In this document: in pieces, positions 29,436 to 37,125 of the stretch
How positions within the stretch are numbered: the stretch's first letter is position 1
How the letters are laid out: each line of letters starts with the position of its first letter
Source of the DNA: Chloroflexota bacterium
GTDB lineage: Bacteria > Chloroflexota > Anaerolineae > CG2-30-64-16
Length of the DNA stretch: 40,173 nucleotides
Assembly (NCBI GenBank): GCA_026389845.1
Contig: JAPLHB010000125.1
Location: 1 to 40,173, forward strand
Reading direction: 5' to 3'
Made by a program: the position numbers and the translations under genes
Notes under the pieces: generated by a model
Told to the model about the DNA's origin: nothing
The model's database searches: none
Seen by the model: the letters and a program-made list of their open reading frames with translations, nothing else

Positions 29436-30260
29436 CTATGGCTGAGAAGCCAGGATTACGCTGACGCCTTTGTCGCGCAGCATGTTGATGAAATCGGGCG
29501 CCGCGCCAGCGTCGGTGACGAAGGCGTGAATTTCCTCGAAGGGGAGGATCGTCTGCAGCTTGCCCGCGCCGATCTTGCCGGCGTCGGTCACAACGACGAC
29601 GCGCTCGGCCGCGCGCGCCATCTGCCGGAAAAGGCCAGCCTCCAGGACGTTGTCGGTGGTCAGTCCGCGCTCCGACGACACGCCATCGGTGCCGATGAAG
29701 AGCGTGTTGACGTGGAGTCCTTGCAGGGCAGTTTCCACCTGAGGCCCGACGAAATCATCGAAATCGTGGACGTAGATGCCGCCGAGCACGATCAGCCGCA
29801 CCTGGCGGAAGCGGCGCAGCTCGCCGGCGATGACCAGGGAGCGGGTGACGACCGTCAGGCCGCCGCGGTCGAACAGTGCTTCGGGGATGGCGCGGGCGAC
29901 CTCCAGGACGGTGGTGCCGGAATCGAGGAGGATGGTGTCGCCGGGGTGGATCAACGCCGCGGCCGCGCGTCCGATCGCACGCTTCTCCGCGATGCGCTGC
30001 AGCAGGCGGGCGTCGTACACCGAGGGCTGCCCCGGCCGCGTGATCGCCTGTGCGCCGCCGTGCACGCGTTTGACCAGCCCCGCCTCTTCGAGCTGTGCCA
30101 GGTTGCGGCGGATCGAAACCTCGGATACCCCGAACTGGCGGGCCAGCGCCGCGACGGTCACAAACTGACTGCGCAGCACCTCCTGCAGGATCTGGCCGCG
30201 GCGATCTTCGGTCTGGCGGGCGCTGGCAGGAAAGTACACTGTATGTAATGGAGAAGACAT
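29436..30260 (-). CDS. DeoR-family transcriptional regulator
   Basis: 274 residues. N-terminal helix-turn-helix: RRGQILQEVLRSQFVTVAAL, FGVSEVSIRRNLAQLEEAGL and KRVHGGA, the family signature. The C-terminal sugar-phosphate-sensing domain has DTILLDSGTTVLEVARAI, LTVVTRSLVIAGEL and LFIGTDGVSSERGLTT. Codons 5-12 hold short dispersed repeat D. Its promoter has TTCGAT-type motifs, two of them at the -10/-35 positions. It probably controls the aminotransferase/Gfo operon downstream, with a phosphorylated sugar as effector. Confidence 0.92.
   Translation of the reverse strand: MSSPLHTVYFPASARQTEDRRGQILQEVLRSQFVTVAALARQFGVSEVSIRRNLAQLEEAGLVKRVHGGAQAITRPGQPSVYDARLLQRIAEKRAIGRAAAALIHPGDTILLDSGTTVLEVARAIPEALFDRGGLTVVTRSLVIAGELRRFRQVRLIVLGGIYVHDFDDFVGPQVETALQGLHVNTLFIGTDGVSSERGLTTDNVLEAGLFRQMARAAERVVVVTDAGKIGAGKLQTILPFEEIHAFVTDAGAAPDFINMLRDKGVSVILASQP
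30225..30247 (-). repeat. Short dispersed repeat, copy D (5' end of the DeoR gene)
   Basis: Its minus strand is identical to copy A over 23 bases. It is translated as HTVYFPA, just after the DeoR start codon. Confidence 0.8.
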
Positions 30261-30340
30261 TCGATCATTCCCTATTTGGGGCTGATTCGATCACTCGTAA
30301 CTTTCGATAGAACTCTATCACGCTTTCGATTTCATGTCAA
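30260..30340 (-). promoter_or_regulatory. DeoR promoter with repeated TTCGAT motifs
   Basis: On the minus strand: TTGACA (30340-30335), 17 bases, TAGAGT (30317-30312). TTCGAT occurs at 30260, 30286, 30303 and 30325; the last two are TTTCGAT, one in the -35/-10 spacer and one just past the -10. A palindrome GATAGA-AC-TCTATC (30306-30319) covers the -10. DeoR-type operators are often TTTCG-based. Confidence 0.6.
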
Positions 30341-30358
30341 GAAGCCTGTAGAAGCAGT

Positions 30359-30402
30359 TTGACAGGACTGTGTCCTGGTGATAAGATCGTATACGTGTAT
30401 AC
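30359..30402 (+). promoter_or_regulatory. Promoter of the MttB-like gene with two palindromes
   Basis: TTGACA (30359-30364), 17 bases, TAAGAT (30382-30387). CAGGAC-TGT-GTCCTG (30363-30377) fills the spacer and GTATAC-GT-GTATAC (30389-30402) sits at the start site; the latter resembles FCD-type GntR operators, and a GntR gene is in this operon. Confidence 0.65.
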
Positions 30403-30427
30403 AACAATAACGATATGCGAGGTAGCT

Positions 30428-31822
30428 ATGTTGTCAGCCCAGGTCCTGTCCGATTCAGAAGCCTGCCGCATCCACGAGCTTTCTCTGAAAATCCTGGCGG
30501 AAGTGGGGGTGGATGTGTGCCACGAGACGATTCGGGCGCAACTCCTACGTGCGGGCGCCCTGGAAGGCGCGACGAACGCTCGCGTGCGCCTCCCCGCCGG
30601 CCTGGTGACGGAGGCGCTGGCGCACTGCCCAACCGAGTTCGTCTTGCATTCCGTTCGGGGCGACACCTATCGTATGGCCGCCGGGAACCGGTTCTACAGC
30701 TCCTGTGTGGTAGATCCCTTCATGCTGGATTATCGCGCCGGAAGGCGCCCGCCGGTGCTGGCCGATTGTGCGACCAACGCGCGTTTGGTCGACGCGCTGG
30801 ACGTGATCGCCATGCCGTACAAGATGGACCTGGATTATGGCGACGCCGTCGGTCGCACGGTGCTCCTTGACAGCAATCTGGCCTTCATGTCCAACATGAG
30901 CAAGCACTACGTCTGCGCGCCGCACGACGCCGAGGCAGCCAGGATCTGGATGGACATGAGCGAGATCATGGCCCAAGCCAGTCTGTGGGAAAAGCCCATC
31001 GTGAGCGCGCTGATCTCGCCAACGTCACCCCTCACCTTCGACAGCCAGTTCCTGGATCTCGTCGCGATCCTGTTGCCGTACGGCATCCCCTTGATCCTGC
31101 TGCCTTGCCCTCAGGCGGGCGCCACCTCACCGTTCACCCTGGCCGGCACTGTCGTCGGCTTCAATGCCGAGAACCTGGCCGCCATCACACTGATTCAGAC
31201 ATTGCGCCCCGGTACGCCGTTGCACTATCACACCGTCGCGATGGGCTTCGACATGAGATCGGGCCGCGCTTCCCTGGGCGGACCCGAAAAGGCGTTGTGT
31301 GGGCTTGCCGCGGTAGATATGGGCCGATTCTACAACCTGTCCTGCGGCTGCGCCGGCACCGCCACCAACTCGGTGCACTACGACTTCCAGAACGGTGCGG
31401 AAACGATGGCACAGCTCTTGCCCGCGGTGGCGAGCCGCGCCAATTTGATCACCGGCATCGGCTCAATCGGAAATGGCATGGGCACCTCCGCCGAGCAGAT
31501 CCTGTTCGACTGCGATCTGATTGCCCTGGCGACCTATCTGCACGCTGGCATTCGCGTGGACGATGAGCGTCTGGCTTTCGACGCCTTTGAACGCGTTGGG
31601 CCGGGGGGCGATTTCCTCCAGGATCCAACCACGTTGCAGTTTCTCCGCTCCGGCGAGCACTTCTACGCCGGCTCATTCGAGACTTCAGGCGCACAAGAGC
31701 CGGCGCGCTCGATGTATGAAAACCTGCATGCCCGCGTGGAGTACATCCTGGCCCGGCACAGGCCGGTCATCCCCGAAGCGCGTATCGAGGCATTGCGTCG
31801 CTATACGGAGGCCAACCGATGA
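30428..31822 (+). CDS. MttB-superfamily methyltransferase-like protein (trimethylamine/glycine-betaine methyltransferase family)
   Basis: 464 residues from ATG 30428, with GAGG five bases upstream. Superfamily pattern: HELSLKILAEVGVDV, a TIM-barrel middle with SALISPTSPLTFDSQFLDL and LIPLPCPQAGATSPFTLAG-like ILLPCPQAGATSPFT, then GFDMRSGRASLGGPEKALCG and LITGIGSIGNGMGTSAEQIL. No in-frame amber codon appears, so it belongs to the non-pyrrolysine group whose known members demethylate quaternary amines on a corrinoid protein. No corrinoid protein gene is present. The stop overlaps the GntR start by four bases. Confidence 0.85.
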   Translation: MLSAQVLSDSEACRIHELSLKILAEVGVDVCHETIRAQLLRAGALEGATNARVRLPAGLVTEALAHCPTEFVLHSVRGDTYRMAAGNRFYSSCVVDPFMLDYRAGRRPPVLADCATNARLVDALDVIAMPYKMDLDYGDAVGRTVLLDSNLAFMSNMSKHYVCAPHDAEAARIWMDMSEIMAQASLWEKPIVSALISPTSPLTFDSQFLDLVAILLPYGIPLILLPCPQAGATSPFTLAGTVVGFNAENLAAITLIQTLRPGTPLHYHTVAMGFDMRSGRASLGGPEKALCGLAAVDMGRFYNLSCGCAGTATNSVHYDFQNGAETMAQLLPAVASRANLITGIGSIGNGMGTSAEQILFDCDLIALATYLHAGIRVDDERLAFDAFERVGPGGDFLQDPTTLQFLRSGEHFYAGSFETSGAQEPARSMYENLHARVEYILARHRPVIPEARIEALRRYTEANR

Positions 31823-32559
31823 GCGATGCTTCACTGCGAAATCCTGACGGCTCCCCTTTGCGCGCGACGACGCTGCGCGAGGGAGCCTTCCTCGCGTTGC
31901 GCCGCGCCGTTCTGTCGGGGCAATTGGCGCCCGGCGCGCGGCTACTGGAGACCGAGCTCGCCGAGAGACTGGGGATGAGCCGCAACCCGGTGCGCGAGGC
32001 GCTGGCGCGGCTCGAAGCCCACGGGTTGGTGCGCGCCATCCCCAACCAGAGCGCCCGCGTCATCCGCCCCCAGCCGGCCCAGGTGCAGGATGCGCTCCTG
32101 GTGCGGGCGCAGCTCGAGCTATTGGCCGTGCGGCTGGTCATGCGCAAGGCTGGCTCCGACCGGTTCGCTGGCCTGGCCGCGATCGTGGCGCAGATGCAAG
32201 CCCTGGCCGACGATCCGACCCCGCCGGACGCCGCCGCCTTCGGCCGCATGAACCTGCTCGATGCCGAGTTTCACGAGCATCTGGTGGCGTGCGCCGAGAG
32301 CGAAAGCCTGCAGCGCACGTGGACCGTCGCTGCGCCGTTGGATTTGATCTTCGCCCATGACATCGCGGCGCTTCTGGAGCACGTCGCGGAGCGTGCGGGC
32401 CTGGTCAGCGACGCGGAGAAACACGTGCGGCTGCTGGCGGGGTTGCGCAGCGGCGATCTGGCCCAGGCCGAGGCCGCGCTCAAAGAACACTTCACCCAGC
32501 CGCCGCGGGCGGGTATGATAGCCCTGGATGCGGCCAGCGTCGCCGTTTTGGGGTGGTAG
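31819..32559 (+). CDS. GntR-family regulator, FCD type
   Basis: 246 residues. Winged helix: ALRRAVLSGQLAPGARLLET, ELAERLGMSRNPVREALARL and GLVRAIPNQSARV. FCD domain: VRAQLELLAVRLVMRKAG, LLDAEFHEHLVACAESESL and KHVRLLAGLRSGDLAQAEAALKEH. It overlaps the MttB-like gene and probably binds the GTATAC palindrome at 30389-30402. It is the second of a three-gene unit. Confidence 0.9.
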   Translation: MSDASLRNPDGSPLRATTLREGAFLALRRAVLSGQLAPGARLLETELAERLGMSRNPVREALARLEAHGLVRAIPNQSARVIRPQPAQVQDALLVRAQLELLAVRLVMRKAGSDRFAGLAAIVAQMQALADDPTPPDAAAFGRMNLLDAEFHEHLVACAESESLQRTWTVAAPLDLIFAHDIAALLEHVAERAGLVSDAEKHVRLLAGLRSGDLAQAEAALKEHFTQPPRAGMIALDAASVAVLGW

Positions 32560-32573
32560 GAGGCGATTTCAAC

Positions 32574-33896
32574 ATGATAGACTCGACCGGTATGTCCTCT
32601 CACATCAGTCCGCTCGTCACAATGCCCCCCGACCAACTTGATCTGGGAGAGATCTTCGGCCGCCTGCCGCCGAGACGCTGCGGCGAGGCCGACCGCCGCT
32701 ACATGAACGAGGTTCTGGACGACGGCTTCGGCAACCGCGAATCGGCGCACATGGTGGGCCGGTTCGAGGCCGCTTTCGCCGAAAAGTTCGGCGCCCGCTT
32801 CGCCATCTCGCACAACTCGGGCACGGGGACCATGCTGTCGTGTCTCCTGGCCGCAGGCGTGGGGCCGGGAGATGAGGTCATCGTCCCCGCGGCCACGATG
32901 GCCTCCACCGCGATGGTGGTGGTTCAGGCCGGCGCGGTACCCGTCTTCGCCGACAGCGATCCGCGCACCTTCAACCTGGACCCGGCCGACGTGGCGCGGA
33001 AGATCACCGAGCACACCCGGGCCATCATCCCGGTCAGCCTGTTCGGGCTGTCCGCGGATTTCGATCCGATCCTGGCGCTGGCCCGGCCCTATGACCTGAC
33101 GATCATCGAGGACGATGCGCAGTGCTTCCTGGCGACCTATCACGGCCGATTGGTGGGCACGTTGGGTCGCGCAGCCAGCTTCAGCCTGCAAGGCTCCAAG
33201 CACATGACCAGCGGCGGCAGCGGCGGCATGGTGATCACGGATGATGAAGCCTATGCCCGGAACATCCGCAAGGCGTCCATCCTCGGCTACAGCACGCTCG
33301 ATGCGAAACCGGGCGCGACCATGATCCCGCGCGACGTGCGGCAAGACTACGCCTTCGAGCGACATGACCGCTTCGGATACAACTTCCGTATGTCGGCGCC
33401 CCAGGCCGCGTTGGGGCTGGCGCAACTCGAACGGCTGGACACCCTCGTCGCGGCCCGTCGCGCCATCGCCGCCCAGTACGAGCGGGTCATCCGCGAGGAG
33501 AAGTGCGAGTGGCTGATCCCGCCCCATGTGCCCGAGGGCTGCACACACGCCTATTGGTGCTACACCTGCACGTTGGACACCGAGCGCCTGGGCGTGGACT
33601 GGCGGACGTTCCGCAAGACCTTCGTCGCGCACGGCGGCGACGGCCTGTATGGCCTGTGGGTTCCGGTGCACCTGGAGCCGGTGTTCCGTACGCTTTCGTT
33701 TTTCGGCTCACCGGAACGCTCGCCCAACTTCGATCCGCGTTACAAGGGGCAGGTCAAGAGCTACGGCCCGGGCAATTGTCCCCAGGTAGAGGCGTTCCGC
33801 AGCCGGCTCTGCCTCTTCAAGACCGGCATGCAGACGTTGGCGAAGGTCGAGGCTCAGGCGGAGGCGCTGCGAGCTACCATCCATTACTATGCCTGA
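32574..33896 (+). CDS. DegT/DnrJ/EryC1/StrS-family PLP aminotransferase
   Basis: 440 residues from ATG 32574, with AGGAGG ahead of it. Sugar aminotransferase fold: ISHNSGTGTMLSCLLAAGVG, VGPGDEVIVPAATMASTA, IIPVSLFGLSADFD, IIEDDAQCFLA with the PLP-binding Asp181, and Lys209 in SLQGSKHMTSGGSGGM. Members transfer an amino group to a keto sugar from glutamate or glutamine. The 14-base gap after the GntR gene suggests one unit. A MITE-like element is inserted directly after its stop codon. Confidence 0.9.
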   Translation: MIDSTGMSSHISPLVTMPPDQLDLGEIFGRLPPRRCGEADRRYMNEVLDDGFGNRESAHMVGRFEAAFAEKFGARFAISHNSGTGTMLSCLLAAGVGPGDEVIVPAATMASTAMVVVQAGAVPVFADSDPRTFNLDPADVARKITEHTRAIIPVSLFGLSADFDPILALARPYDLTIIEDDAQCFLATYHGRLVGTLGRAASFSLQGSKHMTSGGSGGMVITDDEAYARNIRKASILGYSTLDAKPGATMIPRDVRQDYAFERHDRFGYNFRMSAPQAALGLAQLERLDTLVAARRAIAAQYERVIREEKCEWLIPPHVPEGCTHAYWCYTCTLDTERLGVDWRTFRKTFVAHGGDGLYGLWVPVHLEPVFRTLSFFGSPERSPNFDPRYKGQVKSYGPGNCPQVEAFRSRLCLFKTGMQTLAKVEAQAEALRATIHYYA

Positions 33897-33902
33897 AATT
33901 TG

Positions 33903-34164
33903 GCAATAGCGCAAAACTCGCTACCAGTTGCCTGTCATTCTGAGCGGGTCTACCCCTGAACTCTTGTTACGGCGTGACGCCAGCGAAGAATCCGTTCGCT
34001 GCGCTCAGAGCCTGTCCTGAACACAGTGAAGGAACAAGTTCTCCTTGCCGCAACGAGACCCCTTCGACTGCGCTCAGGGCAGGCTCTTCGCTGGATTCTC
34101 GCCGCAACGCACTTCACGGGTGAGTGCAACGAAGGGGTGACAATAGCGAGTTTTGCGGTATTGC
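33903..34164. mobile_element. MITE-like element, 262 bp, with near-perfect target duplication
   Basis: Starts GCAATAGCGCAAAACTCGCT and ends with its complement (GCGAGTTTTGCGGTATTGC). Flanked by GAAATTTG (33895-33902) and GGAATTTG (34165-34172), an 8-bp duplication with one mismatch. It is longer than the 5729 copy because of extra internal repeats of the CTGCGCTCAGG type. The 33897-34302 gap otherwise holds the promoter of the next operon. Confidence 0.75.
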
Positions 34165-34176
34165 GGAATTTGGCTA

Positions 34177-34225
34177 TTGACAAACCGCCGATGACCGTTT
34201 ATAATGGCTCCTGAGTGAATCGAAA
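34177..34225 (+). promoter_or_regulatory. Consensus promoter and possible operator of the DeoR/aldolase operon
   Basis: TTGACA (34177-34182), 17 bases, TATAAT (34200-34205): a perfect consensus pair. ATCGAAA (34219-34225), the complement of TTTCGAT found at the other DeoR promoter, lies just downstream of the start site. Confidence 0.75.
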
Positions 34226-34302
34226 CATCGTCAGCACGGAATCAAAACGTTTTTGTGTGCCAATCGTAACATAGCCAAGTCACTCAAGGTTGAGGATGTG
34301 CC

Positions 34303-35070
34303 ATGAATGCGGCTGCTGAGGAGCGGCGCTCCTTCATCATCAACGAATTGGCCCGGATTCGCGCGGTCAAAATCGGCGACCTCAGCAGACACTTCGGCAT
34401 TTCCGAGGTTTCCATTCGTCGTGACCTGGAACGGCTGGAACAACTCGGCATGCTCAAGCGCGTGCACGGCGGCGCGGTCGCGCTCCCCCCGCTGCCCAAT
34501 GGCGGTTCTGCGGCGAGGGTCTCGCCGGCCAAGGAACGCATCGGCCGCGCCGCCGCCCAGTTGATCCGCCCTGGCGACCGGCTGCTGCTCGACTCAGGGA
34601 CCACCGTGCTGCAAGTCGCGCGCGGTATCTCCGGCGATCTCCTGACCTCTGGAAATCTCACCGTTATCACAACATCGTTGCCTATCGTCCACGAGCTGGG
34701 ACAGTGGAAATCGGTGCACGTGCTCTTCCTGGGCGGTATCTACCTCCCTGAATACCAGGTCGTCGTCGGGCCGCAGACTGTGGCCAACCTTGCCAACCTT
34801 CATGCCGATAAGTTGTTTCTGGGCGCCGATGGCGCAACCCTCTCTCACGGCGTCACCACGGCCAACGTCCTGGAGGCTGAAGTGGATCGCGCGATGGTCA
34901 AAGCCGCCCGGGAAGTGATCCTGGTAGCCGATTCGAGCAAGATCGGCGGCATCGGACTCACCACGATCATGCCGCTGGGAAAAGTCCATAAGTTGATCAC
35001 AGATGAAGAAGCGCCGGCCGACTTCGTGAGCGCGTTGCGCGAGCAAGGCGTCGAGGTGTTGTTGGTTTAG
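34303..35070 (+). CDS. DeoR-family transcriptional regulator
   Basis: 255 residues. Helix-turn-helix SRHFGISEVSIRRDLERLEQ and MLKRVHGGAV, then the sensing domain with DRLLLDSGTTVLQVARGI, VITTSLPIVHEL, FLGADGATLSHGVTTANVLE and a C-terminal helix. It is close to the 29436-30260 regulator in layout but lacks the N-terminal repeat. First gene of the aldolase/Gfo/isomerase operon, so a pathway sugar phosphate is the expected effector. Confidence 0.93.
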   Translation: MNAAAEERRSFIINELARIRAVKIGDLSRHFGISEVSIRRDLERLEQLGMLKRVHGGAVALPPLPNGGSAARVSPAKERIGRAAAQLIRPGDRLLLDSGTTVLQVARGISGDLLTSGNLTVITTSLPIVHELGQWKSVHVLFLGGIYLPEYQVVVGPQTVANLANLHADKLFLGADGATLSHGVTTANVLEAEVDRAMVKAAREVILVADSSKIGGIGLTTIMPLGKVHKLITDEEAPADFVSALREQGVEVLLV

Positions 35071-35103
35071 GTGTGAATCTCAATCTTATCTCAGGAGGAT
35101 GCG

Positions 35104-35925
35104 GTGATCGCTAAAGAGATCCGCTTGCACAGGCTATTCCCCGATGGGGGCAAGACTGTCATCGTCGCCATGGATCATGGTCAGACCTTTGGGCCCATGC
35201 CCGGCCTGGTAGATTTCACTGCCGCGGCCGAGCGTCTGAAGGAGGCCGATGGTGTTTTGATGGCCCCGCAGATGATCCGCTTTTCGGGCAACCTCTTCCG
35301 AGGCAAAGGCAGCCCCGTTGCCATTGTTCGCCTGAACTGGAATACGATTCATTGCGAGCCGTGGCACTACCAGCAGGCGCACATCGTCAAAGCCACCTCG
35401 GTGGAGACGGCCGTGGCAGCCGGCGCCGACATCGTGCTGGCGAGCCTGGTGCTGCGCACGGGCAGCGAAGAACACGACGCCCGCAACGTCCAGGGCTTTG
35501 CTGCGTTGGCAGAGGAAACGAACCGCCTGGGGATGCCGCTGATCGGTGAGGTCTTCCCGGTCGCGGGGTTCCGCGAGCGCCCCGACGAGTTTCACGATTA
35601 CATCGTGAAGATGTGCCGCATCATCTGCGAGCTGGGCGCCGACGCGATCAAGACCTTCTACACGGGCGACCGGTTCGCGGAGGTGGTGGAGGGCGTGCCG
35701 ATTCCGGTGTTTGCGTTGGGGGCCGAGAAGTTCGAGTCGGAGGTCGCTGCGTTGGAGCTGGCCGACAGGGCCACGCGCACCGGCGCAGCCGGGGTGGTCT
35801 TCGGCCGCAACGTCCTCCAGGCACAAGACCCCGCGCGGTTTTTGCGCGGGCTGAAGGACGTGGTCCAGGGACGCGTCACACCTGAAGAAGCTGCAGCAAA
35901 GCATGGTCTCAGGAGAGGGGCGTAG
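35104..35925 (+). CDS. Class I aldolase, FbaB/DhnA/LsrF type
   Basis: 273 residues from GTG 35104, with AGGAGG five bases upstream. (beta/alpha)8 Schiff-base aldolase. MDHGQTFGP (23-31) binds the substrate phosphate side in the family, and Lys183 in GADAIKTFYTG is the Schiff-base lysine; LALELADRATRTGAAGVVFG-like AGVVFGRNVLQ is the C-terminal phosphate loop. Substrates of the family include fructose-bisphosphate, 2-deoxyribose-type and AI-2-derived phosphates. It follows the DeoR gene by 33 bases. Confidence 0.85.
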   Translation: MIAKEIRLHRLFPDGGKTVIVAMDHGQTFGPMPGLVDFTAAAERLKEADGVLMAPQMIRFSGNLFRGKGSPVAIVRLNWNTIHCEPWHYQQAHIVKATSVETAVAAGADIVLASLVLRTGSEEHDARNVQGFAALAEETNRLGMPLIGEVFPVAGFRERPDEFHDYIVKMCRIICELGADAIKTFYTGDRFAEVVEGVPIPVFALGAEKFESEVAALELADRATRTGAAGVVFGRNVLQAQDPARFLRGLKDVVQGRVTPEEAAAKHGLRRGA

Positions 35926-35928
35926 AGC

Positions 35929-37125
35929 ATGTCGAAACCTCTCAAACTGGCCGTCGTGGGCGGCCGCCGCGGAGCCAGTTTCAACCATGCGCTGGCACGG
36001 TTGAAGGAGAGTGTCACGTTCACCGCGGTTTGCGATCTTTCCGAGGCGATGCTCGCCTCCTGGCGCACCGAACACCCGGACATCCAGACCTTCACCTCCT
36101 ACGATGATCTGCTGGAGAAGGCGGACTGCGATGCCGTCTTCATCTGCACGCCGATGCTCCTCCATGCCGGACAGTCTGTCAAGGCGCTGGAGGCCGGCAA
36201 GCACGTGTTGAGCGAGGTGGTGGCCGCGGCCACGCTGGATGAATGCTGGCAGTTGGTCGAGACGGTAGAGCGGACCGGGCGCGCCTACATGCTCGCCGAG
36301 AACTTCTGCTACATGCGCCCCAACATGATGGTGCTCAACATGGTGCAGGGTGGGGTCTTCGGTGACGTCGTATACACCGAGGGCGCGTATATCCACGACT
36401 GCCGGGCGCTGAGTTTTACGCCCAACAACGAACTGACCTGGCGCGGGGAGTTACGGCGTCAGTTCAATGGCAACCTTTACCCCACGCATTCGCTAGGCCC
36501 CGTGTCCCAGTGGCTGGGCATCAACCGCAGGGACCGGCTCGTCTCGACCGCGACGTGGACGACGCCTGCGGTGGCCGCGGCTGCCTATGTGCGGGAGCGG
36601 CTGGGGCCGGATCATCCGGGCGCAGCCAACGGGTTCTGGTCGCCGGGCGATTCCGCGACGACGGTCATCCAGACCGAACGCGGTGCGGTGATCGTCTTGC
36701 GGGTGGATTGGGCCTCGCCGCGGCCGCACAACATGACCCATTACGTCGTGCAGGGCACGTCCGGCGCATACTTGTCCGGCCGTCACGACAAGGAAGATCC
36801 ACTGGTCTGGATTGACGGTCAAAGCCCCGGCCGCAGCTACGACGGCAAGGCGCAATGGGAGTCGCTGTGGAGCTATGCCGATCGCTACGAGCATCCGCAG
36901 TGGCGCGAGTTGGGGGCCGACGCGACCCTCTCCGGCCATGGCGGGGGCGATTTCTTCGTGCTCAAGGCCTTCTGCGACGCGGTCCAGGCCGGAGCTACGC
37001 CGCCGATTGACGTCTACGACGCCGTGACGTGGAGCGCCATCGTGCCCCTTTCGATTGAGTCGGTGGCGAAGGATAATGCACCGGTTGCCGTCCCGGATTT
37101 TGCGAGGAGACGAAAGACGAGATGA
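35929..37125 (+). CDS. Gfo/Idh/MocA-family oxidoreductase
   Basis: 398 residues. KLAVVGGRRGASFNHALARL gives a modified GxGxxG (GGRRGA), then DCDAVFICTPMLLH and the Lys-containing AGKHVLSEVVAAATLDECW, where the usual EKP is SEV, so the catalytic lysine may be missing or shifted. The substrate domain has NLYPTHSLGPVSQWL with the conserved His. AGGGGCG precedes the ATG. It follows the aldolase by three bases and overlaps the isomerase by four. Confidence 0.85.
   Translation: MSKPLKLAVVGGRRGASFNHALARLKESVTFTAVCDLSEAMLASWRTEHPDIQTFTSYDDLLEKADCDAVFICTPMLLHAGQSVKALEAGKHVLSEVVAAATLDECWQLVETVERTGRAYMLAENFCYMRPNMMVLNMVQGGVFGDVVYTEGAYIHDCRALSFTPNNELTWRGELRRQFNGNLYPTHSLGPVSQWLGINRRDRLVSTATWTTPAVAAAAYVRERLGPDHPGAANGFWSPGDSATTVIQTERGAVIVLRVDWASPRPHNMTHYVVQGTSGAYLSGRHDKEDPLVWIDGQSPGRSYDGKAQWESLWSYADRYEHPQWRELGADATLSGHGGGDFFVLKAFCDAVQAGATPPIDVYDAVTWSAIVPLSIESVAKDNAPVAVPDFARRRKTR

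Noticed and set aside
30359..30427. Earlier in-frame start for the MttB-like gene
   Set aside because: It would begin with TTG inside the -35 box; ATG 30428 has a good ribosome-binding site.
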